Source: Aphanomyces cochlioides (lineage: Eukaryota; Oomycota; Saprolegniomycetes; Saprolegniales; Verrucalvaceae). Taken from it: a stretch of 64,000 nucleotides of DNA. Positions 11,858 to 21,752 of the stretch are shown piece after piece. How positions within the stretch are numbered: position 1 is the stretch's first letter; the number at the start of each line of letters is the position of its first letter. The DNA is taken from NCBI GenBank assembly GCA_019828595.1, contig JAHQRK010000020.1:1178001-1242000 (forward strand). The letters run 5' to 3'. The position numbers and the translations under genes are program-made. Under the pieces are notes generated by a model. That model was not told where the DNA came from and ran no database searches. It saw nothing but the letters and a program-made list of their open reading frames with translations.

Positions 11858-12852
11858 TATGGGGCGCAAGTAGCAGCAGCGGCGGCATCAGCTGATGCGC
11901 GCTTCTTGGCTTTGGCTTTGCGTTTCTTGTTTTTGTTCTTGTTTGCCTTGGTCTGTGCTTGCTTGATCGCTGCGTGCTTCTCTAGAAACGAATGCAGCCC
12001 TTCCTTGTCGACGTACAGCTCTGACCCGCTGCATGTAAGGTCAGCTCAACCCACAGAGAAAGAAAAGCTTACAGATCTGTCGTGGACGTGCATCCCGAGA
12101 GGAACTCGACGATAGCTTCGTGGGGAATATCCAAGTGGCAATTCTTGAGGAATTCATGGAGTTGGTTATATGAAATCGTATGATCGTCGCGCAATAACGA
12201 CGTCGGCATGGTTGCAGCAGGGAGCTTTTCCTCGTCGTCGTCCGCAGAGGAGCTCGGTCTTGATGGATGGAATTGGGTCTCAATCGACTGGAGAAATTCT
12301 ACATATTGGCATGAATTTCCAAGCGTCGTCAAGTCTTGTTGATACCATCTAATGGAATATCTTCGAGAAGTTTGATCTGGGCGTCCGTCAAGTCGAGTCC
12401 AAGCTAGCCACACCATGTGAGCTGCGATCGACGTTGAGCTGAGCGTACCAAGGAGAAGACTTTGCGGGTTTCTTCCGGCGAGAGATTCACATCGTCCTGT
12501 TTGTCTCCAATGAATTCCAAAATCTACAGAGATACACAATCAATTCCACCATTGCAAGGTTCGAAGGCGCACAGTATTCATGGCAGGGTTGGATTCCATC
12601 GCGGATTTGAAAATGGAACTCTGTGGAGTCGATGTCCTTGCTAAAGTTTCGACGACTTCTGATTGGTCCGTTTGAATCTTCGAGAGCAACCTCTTAATTT
12701 TCCACCGGTTGAACCACAAGGCGCTCGCCGTTTCACCCGCAAGAAACACAACAGGCGTCTGTTATTTGGAATGGCGAGGCAGAAATGCTCTTCTCTATTC
12801 CTCAGCTCAAACCTTCGTCGCTCAACACGAGCCGCATCGTCGCCTGCAACAT
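11858..12852 (-). CDS. EF-hand-like protein with Lys/Ala-rich C-terminus
   Basis: Minus-strand spliced gene. The clearest coding pieces are FLAGETASALWFNRWKIKRL (12736-12540), FIGDKQDDVNLSPEETRKVF (about 12520-12450), a helix-loop stretch ISYNQLHEFLKNCHLDIPHE (12300-12069), and a last exon of about 55 residues containing KANKNKNKKRKAKAKKR and ending AAAAATCAP at 11858. The helix-acidic loop-helix pieces resemble degenerate EF-hands, like the convergent neighbour, so the two may be old relatives, but I cannot align them convincingly. The basic tail could bind nucleic acid or enter the nucleus. The ATG at 12852 is the best start; exon 1 borders are uncertain. Confidence 0.55.
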
Positions 12853-13475
12853 ACGCTGGCCGCGGATAAAGCAATTGTATCATTGAATATCACTACAGTA
12901 TTTAAAGAACATTAAATATAACAAGCTGTCATATTATAAAAAAATTAATACTATGTCGTATATGAACATATGACATCCCAAAAGTAGTACATTAGTCTAT
13001 TCTTAAATATAGTTTTATAAAGTAAATTAATTTTAAGGATATCTAGCATTCCCTAACCAACGCTTAATGCACCTTTGTCGATATCCTTTGCCCATGTGTT
13101 CCGACCTAGTCTAAGGCATGAATCTAGCGGCTTGAAAAGGCCAAGTATGTGGAAGAAGCTGATTTAAATTTGCTCAAAGAGCGAAGCCATATTCACTTGG
13201 ACATCGATGTTGTCTTCAGAATTTGCTAACTGTAAATTGGTCTATTCTCATATTTAAATTAATGACTTCTATATGTATTATTGTATGAAATTAAGAAAAA
13301 TATATATAATAAATGAAAATTTCGAAAATAGATTTATTAAATGAAAATGTTAATGACAAGCTCAAAGTTGAATGACTTCATGAGCTTGAGAGACCTCATG
13401 GGCAACCTCGATTCCGTGGTGAAGGAGGACGTCGTGCTTGACAAGAGTCTTTGCAGAGTACGGAACAATGTCGTA
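12853..13475. other. AT-rich intergenic region
   Basis: About 620 bp with long A/T runs (for example 12905-13035 and 13240-13340). No supported ORF, repeat or RNA gene. Confidence 0.5.
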
Positions 13476-14099
13476 CTATGCTTGGAGCTGCATGATCAAC
13501 GCGACGGGATAGTCGAGTGAGAGACTGTTGAGAACCAAAGCTGGGAGTTGCCCGCCGCAGTCAATGTGGATGAGGAAGTTCACTTCGCATTGGAGTTCCG
13601 AAATGGGGCAAATGATGTAGCCCCCGATGAGGACCTTAGCGCGCACGACATTTTTTTGTTCAGGGAAGAGCTCTTCGTCATGGTCAACGGAGCGAGTTGC
13701 GATGACAATCCCATCGATGAAATGTTCAACAGTTGTCACCACGACTACATCGCGGGCTTCGGCTGGGTAAATCGGTTTCGTTTGGACGTGGCGAACAGTA
13801 GTGTGCTTGTCGCCGTCGACGTCTTTGAGCACACGACAGGTGTACGTCATATCGTCAAAGATCTTCATTTGCGAGGGATCGTTCAATTTGTTGGCGAGGT
13901 GCATTGCTGCGCAATCGATTCGACCAGACGCCTTCATACAATACCACTTGGAGCCAGGAACGATACCCCGCGACACAGTGATACTGTCGGCGTATTGGAC
14001 TTTGGTCCAGTGCGTTCCATCCACGCCACGATGGCGCGCAAGGAGAAGGTCGACGTTTTTCGCTCCAAAGCTCGCGTAGTTGGTGCACTTCTTAGGCAT
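13476..14099 (-). CDS. START-domain protein (paralog 1)
   Basis: Single exon, 207 residues from the ATG at 14099; an in-frame ATG at 14162 would add 21 residues that do not align with the paralog. The whole protein is one START lipid-binding fold: KVQYADSITVSRGIVPG (N-terminal strands), WYCMKASGRIDCAA, RHVQTKPIYPAEARDVVVVT (central strands) and a C-terminal helix after CGGQLPALVLNSL. START domains carry a single lipid in an internal cavity; oomycetes have many START-only proteins of unknown ligand. It is divergent to a clear paralog 476 bp away, so the two may share a promoter. Confidence 0.85.
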   Translation of the reverse strand: MPKKCTNYASFGAKNVDLLLARHRGVDGTHWTKVQYADSITVSRGIVPGSKWYCMKASGRIDCAAMHLANKLNDPSQMKIFDDMTYTCRVLKDVDGDKHTTVRHVQTKPIYPAEARDVVVVTTVEHFIDGIVIATRSVDHDEELFPEQKNVVRAKVLIGGYIICPISELQCEVNFLIHIDCGGQLPALVLNSLSLDYPVALIMQLQA

Positions 14100-14574
14100 C
14101 GTTGGGGAAATTGAAAAGTGGGCTGATCTATGTGATAAGAAAGCGCTCTGCCCACGTCCCATGTTGATATCACTGCGCGCAGGCACTTCGTCGACGGCCG
14201 AAGCATCTCAGTCGCCGCACTTGATCGCAGAAAACGCTGAATAGCTGTCACATTATATGCTAACATCTCCGTATGTTCTTAATTCCAGGTAATATTTCAC
14301 ATATTCAGATATTTTATTAAATATTATACAAAGCTGAAGTAAAAAATATAACTTATTCTTTTCATACTTTATACGTCACTAAAACGAGGTAATATAATAA
14401 AGACTACCTTATCAATATATTGTTTAATAATTGTCAAGATCAATACAAAAAGCAAGTTAAAATAAAATATTGGTAAAATAATAATATAAGCACGTTGCAG
14501 TCCATCTTGAATCTGACCTGGAAGAGGGGAGGGTGTAATGGTCATGATATCAGAGCTGGCCAAGTGTCGAGAAG
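14100..14574. promoter_or_regulatory. Shared upstream region of divergent START pair
   Basis: 475 bp between the two START start codons. 14270-14500 is very AT-rich. No separate ORF is supported; by position it must contain both promoters. Confidence 0.4.
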
Positions 14575-15228
14575 ATGACGACTGCTGACGAGAACAATTC
14601 GCCCATCGCAGCCGCTGAAGCAGGGAAAGACTACGCGGCATTTGGCCAAGAAAGCGTCCAAATCCTCCTCGCGCGCGTGTCGGACGATGACGTGGCGTGG
14701 AGTCTCGTGAAAGAATGGGACGGCGTCGTTGTCTCTCGAGGCGTGGTGCCAGACAACGAATGGAACTGCATGAAAGCCGTCACGCGAATCCAATGCTCGG
14801 CTGAATTTCTCTCCGGAAAGCTTACTGATCCCACGACGATGACCTCGTATGACGACAACACGGACTCCGTCGATGTGATCGAAGTCGTGGACGACAACAC
14901 AAAGATCTTGCACGTCCGTGCCAAAGCTGTGTTCCCCACTACTGCTCGTGATGTCGTGATTGTCACCGCGAAGGAACCAATTGAAAATGACATTGCCATT
15001 GCCACTCGTTCGATCGAACACGAAGAAGTGCCCTTGAATCCATATTTCGTTCGCGCCACGACATACATCTCGGGCTACATTCTCACTCCCATCTCGGAGA
15101 CAGAATGCGAAGTGACCATGGTCGTCCACATAAACTTGGGCGGATACGTGCCATCGTTCATTATCAACATGTTTGCAGTGGACGCTCCCATCTCGCTCCT
15201 TCGCCGCCTTCGTGACTTGTACGAATAG
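14575..15228 (+). CDS. START-domain protein (paralog 2)
   Basis: Single exon, 217 residues, ATG at 14575. Same architecture as its divergent neighbour: DYAAFGQESVQILLARV aligns with NYASFGAKNVDLLLARH, VVVSRGVVPDNEWNCMKA with ITVSRGIVPGSKWYCMKA, and VFPTTARDVVIVTAKE with IYPAEARDVVVVTTVE. The last helix follows the GGYVPSFIINMF segment. A lipid-binding START protein, likely cytosolic because no signal or TM segment is present. Ligand unknown. Confidence 0.87.
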   Translation: MTTADENNSPIAAAEAGKDYAAFGQESVQILLARVSDDDVAWSLVKEWDGVVVSRGVVPDNEWNCMKAVTRIQCSAEFLSGKLTDPTTMTSYDDNTDSVDVIEVVDDNTKILHVRAKAVFPTTARDVVIVTAKEPIENDIAIATRSIEHEEVPLNPYFVRATTYISGYILTPISETECEVTMVVHINLGGYVPSFIINMFAVDAPISLLRRLRDLYE

Positions 15229-15259
15229 CATTAGTACGTTCAATAGAGAATCTATCCTA

Positions 15260-15681
15260 TTATCCACGCGGTGGTGGCCATAATGCGCTGGTCAAACAGC
15301 TCAAAAGCACAAAGACGACACCAAGATAGCTGAAGGTAATGCCCTGGAACCAAAGAAAGAGGAGGACACACACGTAACAAAGCAGCCAACAATTTGGCTT
15401 CGAATCTGTCGAGGTCCCCACGTTGAGTTGCCTCGGTTGCTCATAAAGTAGTTGGTCATACTACCCAAGATCACGAAAAGGATGCATTGATAGCTCCATG
15501 GCACGCCCTTGAACCACAGGAAGAGGAATATACATAAAACAATACCGCCAACAATTTGAGAGTCCGTCTGTCGTTGAGTGTTCTGGGAACCATTCGCGCC
15601 GTTGTGCCTCTGTTGATCCGTTCGGCGGAACCAGTCTGGACTGTCGCTCTGAGGGGACAGATCGTTAAAATCTTGCTGCAT
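15260..15681 (-). CDS. Small membrane protein related to J-protein tail, frameshifted
   Basis: ATG at 15681; the open frame ends at 15301 with 126 residues. A polar N-terminus precedes IVGGIVLCIFLFLWFKGVPW, which closely follows the membrane tail of the neighbouring J-protein ([20 protein letters not shown]). A second copy starts at IVGCFVTCV and then leaves the frame; one frame over it continues LLFLWFQGITFSYLGVV to a stop at 15260. The slip lies in a TGTGTG run near 15370, so a 2-nt change of that run explains it. Either a real frame change (pseudogene or new C-terminus) or an assembly error. No J domain is present. Possibly a partial duplicate of the tail that then duplicated again. Confidence 0.55.
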
Positions 15682-16148
15682 TGTCTTCAGGTCAAAGGAA
15701 AATGAATGGAGTTTCTACGTGCCGCTTGGTTGTGATTTTCACTATGGCCCGCCAAAGCAAATATCCTTCCAATAATGACATATTACCATATGAATGTCGT
15801 TAAGAGAAGGATGTCAATAAACATATATTACTATAATAGCCCAAAAACAAAAACACTATGTTCCTAAACAGAGGTGATATCTGTGTTTGCACCAGGTCGA
15901 GACAAACTGAAATTATCCACGGACGAAGTCCTGTCGACACGATCGCATCCTTCCGAGTCTAGCGTCAAAAATGTGAATTTCGCGCTGCACGGTCTGATAT
16001 GCCTCCAAGCTAGCAGTAATTTATAAAGGATGGAATGTGATACGAGTTTGACGACGATATCGATTGTGGGTGATGTTGGTTGTGGAGAGGATGGCGGTAT
16101 GGCTTTTGATGTAAAACATTGTGTTCATTCGAGACTAACCTATAATCA

Positions 16149-16892
16149 TTACTGCAGAGAGCCAAAGGCACTGTTGAAATAGCCGTAGATCATGAGCATG
16201 ATCCAGAGGTAGCTGAATGGAATGCCCATGAACCAAAGCAAGAGAAAAATGAGCATGATGTTGCCCCCACCAATGCCAGATTCAGCTTGCTGCTGAGCCC
16301 CCCTCGCTTCTTCCTCATGATCTTGTTCACGTTGGTGATGGTGTTGTCTTCGTCGATGCATGGGATGGTGCATGCCTCCACCAGGGCCCCCGAAATGAAA
16401 CGTAAAGCCTGGACCGCCAAAATGCGACATATGCACGCGTTGACCACCCATGCCTTGGCCTTGGAAGAAGACATTGAATGGATCTTGACCGCCAAAGAAG
16501 GCTTGGAAAATTTCATCTGCATTTTGCTGGTTGAACCCCGGATGCATACCGCCACCACCCCCTGATCCATCAACGGCCGACTTGCCAAAGCGATCATACG
16601 CTTGCTTTTTATCTTCGTCCGAGAGAACCGCATACGCCTAATCAATAGAAAGATCAACTTTGGCATTCCTTTGTTGGTATTTCATGTACCTCGCCGATTT
16701 CTTTGAACTTCTTTTCAGCCGCCTCTTTGTTGTCGGGATTTTTGTCTACACATGACGCGTTTGAGCAACTTCTGACGGCGGAGGAGCAAACCTACCTGGA
16801 TGGTACTTGATAGCGAGTTTTCGATACGCTTTTTTAATCTCATCTGGCGTCGCATTCCGCGTTACGCCGAGGACGTCGTAGTAGTCGCCCAT
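16149..16892 (-). CDS. Tail-anchored DnaJ/Hsp40 (J-protein)
   Basis: Three exons. Exon 1 starts at ATG 16892 with [20 protein letters not shown], the canonical J-domain opening, and ends in KYHP; a 47-nt intron splits the Asp codon of the HPD motif, the site that stimulates Hsp70 ATPase. Exon 2 gives [19 protein letters not shown]; exon 3 gives [18 protein letters not shown], then a Gly/Phe- and His/Gln-rich linker, then a hydrophobic C-terminal span ([20 protein letters not shown]). Architecture J - G/F linker - C-terminal membrane segment suggests an ER or other endomembrane Hsp70 co-chaperone facing the cytosol. No zinc-finger or DnaJ C-terminal domain. Confidence 0.88.
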
Positions 16893-17856
16893 GACGTCGC
16901 CGTGGAGAAGCTCTTTCGAAGTGCCACCTGGCCTTGGAAGAAATTCGAGCCAATCAAATTGTTTAACGTCTTCATAACGAGGGTTTTAGGGGTTGAAGGG
17001 GTTTGAAAATTCGCTTTTGATGCTTTGAACTTGACGAGTGTACTATCAGAATATGGAGTTCACAGACCCTCGTGTAGATACTGCGCTGCATCTCGCGGCA
17101 AGCATGGTTAATCAAATCTGAAACCCATGGCTTGGAAGCTGGTTAGAGCTACAGATAATGCGGTTTTGCAATATTACGACGACGAACACCGGGATCTTTA
17201 ACGCAGTCGTTTTTCCTTGGTTGTTGTTCAGGACATGAAAGGTTAACGGAGGATGAAGTTTTACGTTTCTGACCTCCTCTCCTAACAAATGCCAAGTGAT
17301 AGCAAGAATCAACTGCTGTAGCAATGCTCTTTCCAGCCGCCGCCTCAATCATTTTTCATGGCGCTGTTGTCATCGTTAGAAGAAAATAGTGTGATTTGAT
17401 TGGATAAAATATGACAATAAATTGCTTTAGGGCCCGTCTAGCAACCGAAAATATTACAATAAATAGGCCCAAAATGCCATTTCGAGGCCAAATTCAATAA
17501 TTGAGGTCAAAATATGAACTTGTTTATCTCCAAGAGTTTTGCACCAAGTCCAATATTTTTGGTTGGGATATACTCAGTGGAGGCTCTCAAAATGCCATTT
17601 TACGAAATGGAGGTTTTTCCTCCATTTTGAATATGCCATAAATCGTTGATCCCAATTTAGCTGAAAATGGCATATTGATTTTGAAATTTTGCCAGACGCA
17701 TTCTTAATATATAATTAGATGTTGCTATTGCATTACCCAGTTTCCAATACATGTGCCGGATGCAAACAGATATTATCCGGAAGACACTGAAAGTACACTT
17801 GGTCCTTGTCGAGAAGTGTCCCTACGACGGCATCGAGCATTACAACAATCGACACG
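16893..17856. other. Intergenic region
   Basis: No convincing gene. A perfect short hairpin lies at about 17604-17627 (AAATGGAGG, five T, CCTCCATTT). A minus-strand stretch at 17149-17352 has a weak HMG-box-like run but no intact domain. Confidence 0.4.
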
Positions 17857-17952
17857 CTTGAAAACCTGAGCAATTACCTGAGAAGAAGGGTTGGCCTATT
17901 CTTTTTTGCCACACCTGTTCTAAATTTAACTTAGAAGGGTTTGTCTCGTCTC

Positions 17953-18067
17953 TGTCAATGCTCAGTCATGCTGTGGCATACGGTCTGCATACAGCCACCA
18001 AACCATGAAACATGCAGGCTCTGTGGTTGCAAGCAGTGGTATATCAAGGCATGATTGAGCATTGACA
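17953..18067. repeat. Short foldback repeat
   Basis: TGTCAATGCTCAGTCATGC at 17953 is repeated inverted at about 18039-18067 with a few mismatches over 29 bp. A second small inverted pair, CTGTGTACAGCA and TGCTGTACACAG, follows at about 18081-18127. Confidence 0.55.
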
Positions 18068-18304
18068 TGAATTGGATAGTCTGTGTACAGCAACAGAATC
18101 ACCAAGAGGCTGCTGCTGTACACAGGTTTTGAGTTTCCTGCCTGTGCTCAATGGTGCTGCGGCATACATTGGAATGCTAGTTATAGCTTATTGCACGTTA
18201 AAGGAATGAGAACTATGCGTTTACTTGTGCGTGTGAAGTAAGAAAGAGCAATCAATGGCAGTCGGAGGTTGAACAATCAGATATTTTAAAAATTTTACCA
18301 AAAA

Positions 18305-18378
18305 CGGCTTCGGCGGGACTCGAACCCGCAACCTGTGGGTTCGTCGGCAGGACGCCTAACGCATTGGACAAGGAAGAC
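18305..18378 (-). tRNA. tRNA-like sequence, probable tRNA pseudogene or SINE head
   Basis: On the minus strand the T arm is perfect (GCGGG-TTCGAGT-CCCGC), a D-arm-like TCCAATGCGTTAGGCG is present, and the acceptor ends pair at five of seven positions (GTCTTCC with CGAAGCC). The anticodon arm is wrong for a working tRNA: CCTG and CAGG enclose about 12 nt instead of a 5-bp stem and 7-nt loop, so no anticodon can be read with confidence. It lies 12 bp from the left end of Harbinger A. Confidence 0.5.
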
Positions 18379-18494
18379 AATCCAGATATTAGAGAACTTT
18401 CGCAAACCTCGTGAGTTGTGATTGAGTTTAAAAGTGAGACACTTTTACCATGTGAATCTGAACTGAAACGAACTGCAAAAATCAACTTTCGCAC

Positions 18495-19494
18495 ATGTTT
18501 GGCATATTTGAGTTCAGATTCACAGTGAATCGTATCGCAATCAGTGGCATGGAGAACAGCGAGTCGTCTCGTGATGAAGCTGCCGAGGCTCCGAGTTTAG
18601 ATGTCAGCGGTGTCGCAGAGTCTCCTTTGGCCAGCACTGAGCCAGGTCGACTCATTCGGAAGAAGTTTGCAGCGGTCGACGACGTTGTTCTACTGCAAGT
18701 GGTGAATGCGTTCCGTCCTTGGCGAGCTCCTGCTGGAACGTCCCGTGGTATCATGAAAGTGTTTGATGACATTGCTGCTCACTGTGCCAAACACAAGTTG
18801 TTTGGTGTAAAAAAAATGGCCCCGCCCTTCGCACTCGTTTCACCATGCTGGTGAAGGAGTTTAGAAGCGACCAGTGCAAATCGATGCGTCAGTCGGGAAC
18901 TACCGAAGAGTTTAATGAACGTGAGATGCTACTGCAGGAAATAGTAAGTCAGATCGATGATTGGAATGACCATCTACAGCAAGAAAAGCTACAAAAAAGC
19001 GCGAAAGCCATGGCTCTTCTGAAGTCGGGGGAGGTTCTTTAACGTTTAGCTATGGACGAAATTGACGACGATGACGCCAACGATGATAATGATGTGGACT
19101 TTGAGGATGTTGAAGAATCATCAACGACTGAAGCATCGTCAACAAATACAAACAATCTATCAAGCGTTGTGGAAAGATATCCAAGTCTGAGCGAATTGGT
19201 GCGATATCGGACGCTTTAGTGAACGCTCTTGCGACCACCGACGATGATGAACGAAGAAAAAATGAATTGGAACTGCGAAAAATGGAATTCAAGCGGGTGG
19301 AAGCTGAATTGCAGCGAGTGTACCAACGGGATGAAGCTGAGCGGCAACGAGAATATGAAGCTGGTCAAGCAGCACGTCGACGCGAGCATGAGCTTGCAAT
19401 GGAGGATAGACGAATGCAAGCCGATCGAGAGAGAGACAAGATGATGCAAGATTTTGTTCTGAAGATTCTTAATCATCAGCGAAACACTTTGTAG
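18495..19494 (+). pseudogene. Harbinger A companion ORF (MYB/SANT-like), broken
   Basis: The N-terminal part (from ATG 18495 or 18549) has RKKFAAVDDVVLLQVVNAFR, the trihelix/SANT-like DNA-binding start of Harbinger ORF1 proteins. The frame shifts at about 18815, meets TAA at 19040-19042, continues with an acidic stretch (DEIDDDDANDDNDVDFED), shifts again near 19210, and ends in a long charged coiled coil (KNELELRKMEFKRVEAELQR) with stop at 19494. In intact elements this protein brings transposase to the ends and into the nucleus. At least two frameshifts and one stop make it a pseudogene. Confidence 0.75.
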
Positions 19495-19593
19495 TCTACT
19501 GAAGGTTTAGATAGTGGTCAAGGGTAGGTGGTTGTAAATCAAAGTACATAGATATTTGATTGCCAAGAGGTTGTAAGCAATTATGGCAATTTG

Positions 19594-21257
19594 TTAAGCT
19601 GCAAAGAAGTTTAGTCCAACTGGAGCCTGACGAACACGCTGCTTTTTATCCCAATTCATGTATTCCCAAAGCGTCTTGATACGACCAAATATCCATTCAA
19701 CGCTCTCACGAACTGAGCTCATTTGCCGATTGAACTGAATGCACTTAGGATGTGGATAAATGGATGCTGACGTGATGAAAGTGCTGGATCCATAAACTGG
19801 ATCACCATAGAGAAGTCTTCCACAGAACATGCCGCTAGTGTCTTTCTCCATCAAATCAAGCAAGCCACTGAAGTTGAGGAAAGTGGAGTCATGCCTTCGT
19901 CCCTCTATGGGACCATAGAGACTTACAATGATGCCATCGGGAGCCTGAACACTTTGCCAATTAAAACAGTGCCGACGCGGATGTCCATTGAACAAGGATT
20001 TCTGTAGATTCTCGGGATCTTTTGTCATAGTTCCACGTGCACTCGGACGTGCTACATATTGTCGAGTTCCATCAATAAATCCCCAGCAACAGCACAATGG
20101 GGCGCCTTCGAGATGGATGACTTGACAATATCTCGTGATTCTTGCGCGCACTATCTCATGGTTAAAATAGAGAAGGTGTTGGTGATTTTGGTATAACAAT
20201 GCCACGGTGACCTTGATGATCCGGCTGCAGGCGGCTGTTGAGCGCCCGAACTCACAAGAAATCGTAAATAGATACTTTTCGAAAATTCTTGAAAATAAAG
20301 TTTGACAACAGAAAGTGTTTTGATTGGACAAAAAAATCCGTATCTTTTTGTTTTCAACAAACACAACTTTTGTTGACTTAAATAAACCTTTAGCTCAAAA
20401 TTATTTTGACTTCCAGGGTGCCAGACTTCATGGCATTCGTCGCGCCAAAAGTCGGGCCTGTGGTGGCAATGCTCTTTGTACTGCACTTGTACCTCTTGTC
20501 AAGACGCTCAATACCCCGGTTTCTACTCCTGTTCAGGGCTATGGTAGACAAGAAGCTTTTTCGCCTCACACGTGGTCCACCCAAGAATCGATTTCACCAA
20601 AGCATTTGACCGGCACTTGGACGATGCGACTGCAATCGAGAAGTATCGATTCACCATAAGAAGGATTATGTCATCGCCGACTGTAAATGTACGTCTTGGA
20701 GTTGTCTTGTCGACCGCGTTATCTTGCAATGCTTCTGACATGTTGGTTTGGCGCGAGAAATCCTTGAGTGACCCTCAAAACCAAACTGAAAGATTTCGAA
20801 ACATCTAGTTCAGCTTGTTGAGAACCATTTATTGACTCGTAAGAGAGCACACTTCTTTATCTCAAAATGAAACTCAACAGATCTTCGAAAAGTCTCTAAT
20901 AGCTTGCATGCTTCAGAGAGACGCCGACAGACAAGCGCTAGTGCCTCCAAGCGATACATGATCCCGTTCCTTTGTTTTTACGCCACCTTCGGGAAGGCCA
21001 AGTTTTTGAGCAAGCTCGCGTAGTTGTGGTATTGTAAAGCGATATCGAGCTACTGCAACTGCGTGATCTGTCATGTCATCAAAAACATTGGACTTGTCCA
21101 CATTTGGCTGCGCTTCTCGTAGCCGGAAGCAATGCGCCGCCATCAAAATGCGCATTATCACGATGAAGCGCTTCTTTTTCCGCCGCGAGAGAGTCCATGC
21201 AGCAGCAAAAATCTCGATTGCTTGGTCTCCCGTCAGCTTCGGTCCTATGAATACCAT
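19594..21257 (-). pseudogene. Harbinger A DDE transposase, split by a MITE
   Basis: The N-terminal part at 21257-20898 reads VARYRFTIPQLRELAQKLGL, aligning with the equivalent region of transposase B. The catalytic part at 20269-19594 has FGRSTAACSRII, GFIDGT (first Asp), GPIEGRRHD, YGDPVYG (second Asp) and SVRESVEWIFGR (catalytic Glu). The two halves are separated by a 628-bp insertion at 20270-20897; taking it out brings HASYYDI next to CEFGRS with one base of frame offset, matching the homologous stretch in transposase C. The catalytic residues themselves are intact. Confidence 0.8.
20270..20897. mobile_element. Nested Harbinger-type deletion derivative (628 bp)
   Basis: Ends are AGATACTTTTCGAAAAT and, inverted, AGAGACTTTTCGAAGAT. 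AAT flanks both sides (20267-20269 and 20898-20900), the same target type as the full elements. On minus at 20741-20523 it keeps a fragment resembling a companion ORF start (RRTFTVGDDIILLMVNRYF), so it is probably a shrunken Harbinger that retained part of ORF1. Confidence 0.75.
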
Positions 21258-21752
21258 TGGGCAGCCGCCTGCTCTGAGGCTATCTAAAACCACTCACGGA
21301 TTTGAGATTCGCCTTGGCTGTCTGAAACCTACCCCTCTTGGAGTTGAGATAGAGAGAAAAAATTCCCCTAAACCACGTCTAACTCTATTTGAATCTGAAT
21401 CGTCAACGATTTTTGGCTTGCGAAAGTTCTCTATTGGCCTGATAAGATATATGGTTATATTATTAGTCAATATTTCGGTCAAAATAGCTCACCATTGGAT
21501 AATATTCGCTTAAAATATCTCTAAGGTTGATCAAAGCCATCGTTCACTTGTATTCACCAGGCAAATGAGGATCGTTCAAAATGGTTCACCAGAGCCGAGC
21601 CATTCGTTCACTCACCAGGCCGAAATTTCGTGGTGAGATAATATGACCAATACGGTAACATAATTATCCGGATAACTCATTTAAAGTAGAATTACTAGTA
21701 GAATAGATTTGTAAAAAAAGAATAGGCTAACCCTTCTTCTCAGGCAATTACT

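Larger units (their letters stand above)
18391..21432. mobile_element. PIF/Harbinger element A (3,042 bp)
   Basis: Ends are inverted AGAGAACTTTCGCAA (15 bp, then diverging), flanked on both sides by ATT (18388-18390 and 21433-21435), read as a 3-bp target duplication. Inside are a companion MYB/SANT-like ORF on plus and a Harbinger DDE transposase on minus, converging at about 19.5 kb. Both genes are broken, and a second Harbinger-type MITE sits in the transposase, so the copy is non-autonomous now. Confidence 0.85.
17857..21752. repeat. Outer inverted repeat enclosing Harbinger A
   Basis: About 40 bp at 17868-17907 (CAATTACCTGAGAAGAAGGG onward) recurs inverted at 21713-21752 (CCCTTCTTCTCAGGCAATTA) with two or three mismatches. 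Everything between, including the tRNA-like sequence and Harbinger A, lies inside the pair. The reading is an older foldback or DNA element into which Harbinger A inserted; no coding capacity for the outer element is seen. Confidence 0.6.

Noticed and set aside
17149..17352. HMG-box-like run on minus (KDPGVRRRN)
   Set aside because: Too short, ends in a stop at once; likely chance or a very old remnant.
17400..17470. Possible element end TTAGGGCCCGTC at about 17428
   Set aside because: No matching inverted end or duplication found in the window.
20572..20808. Plus-strand stretch DDATAIEKYRFTI resembling a transposase N-terminus
   Set aside because: The opposite strand reads as a companion-ORF start and the plus match is short; cannot be supported.
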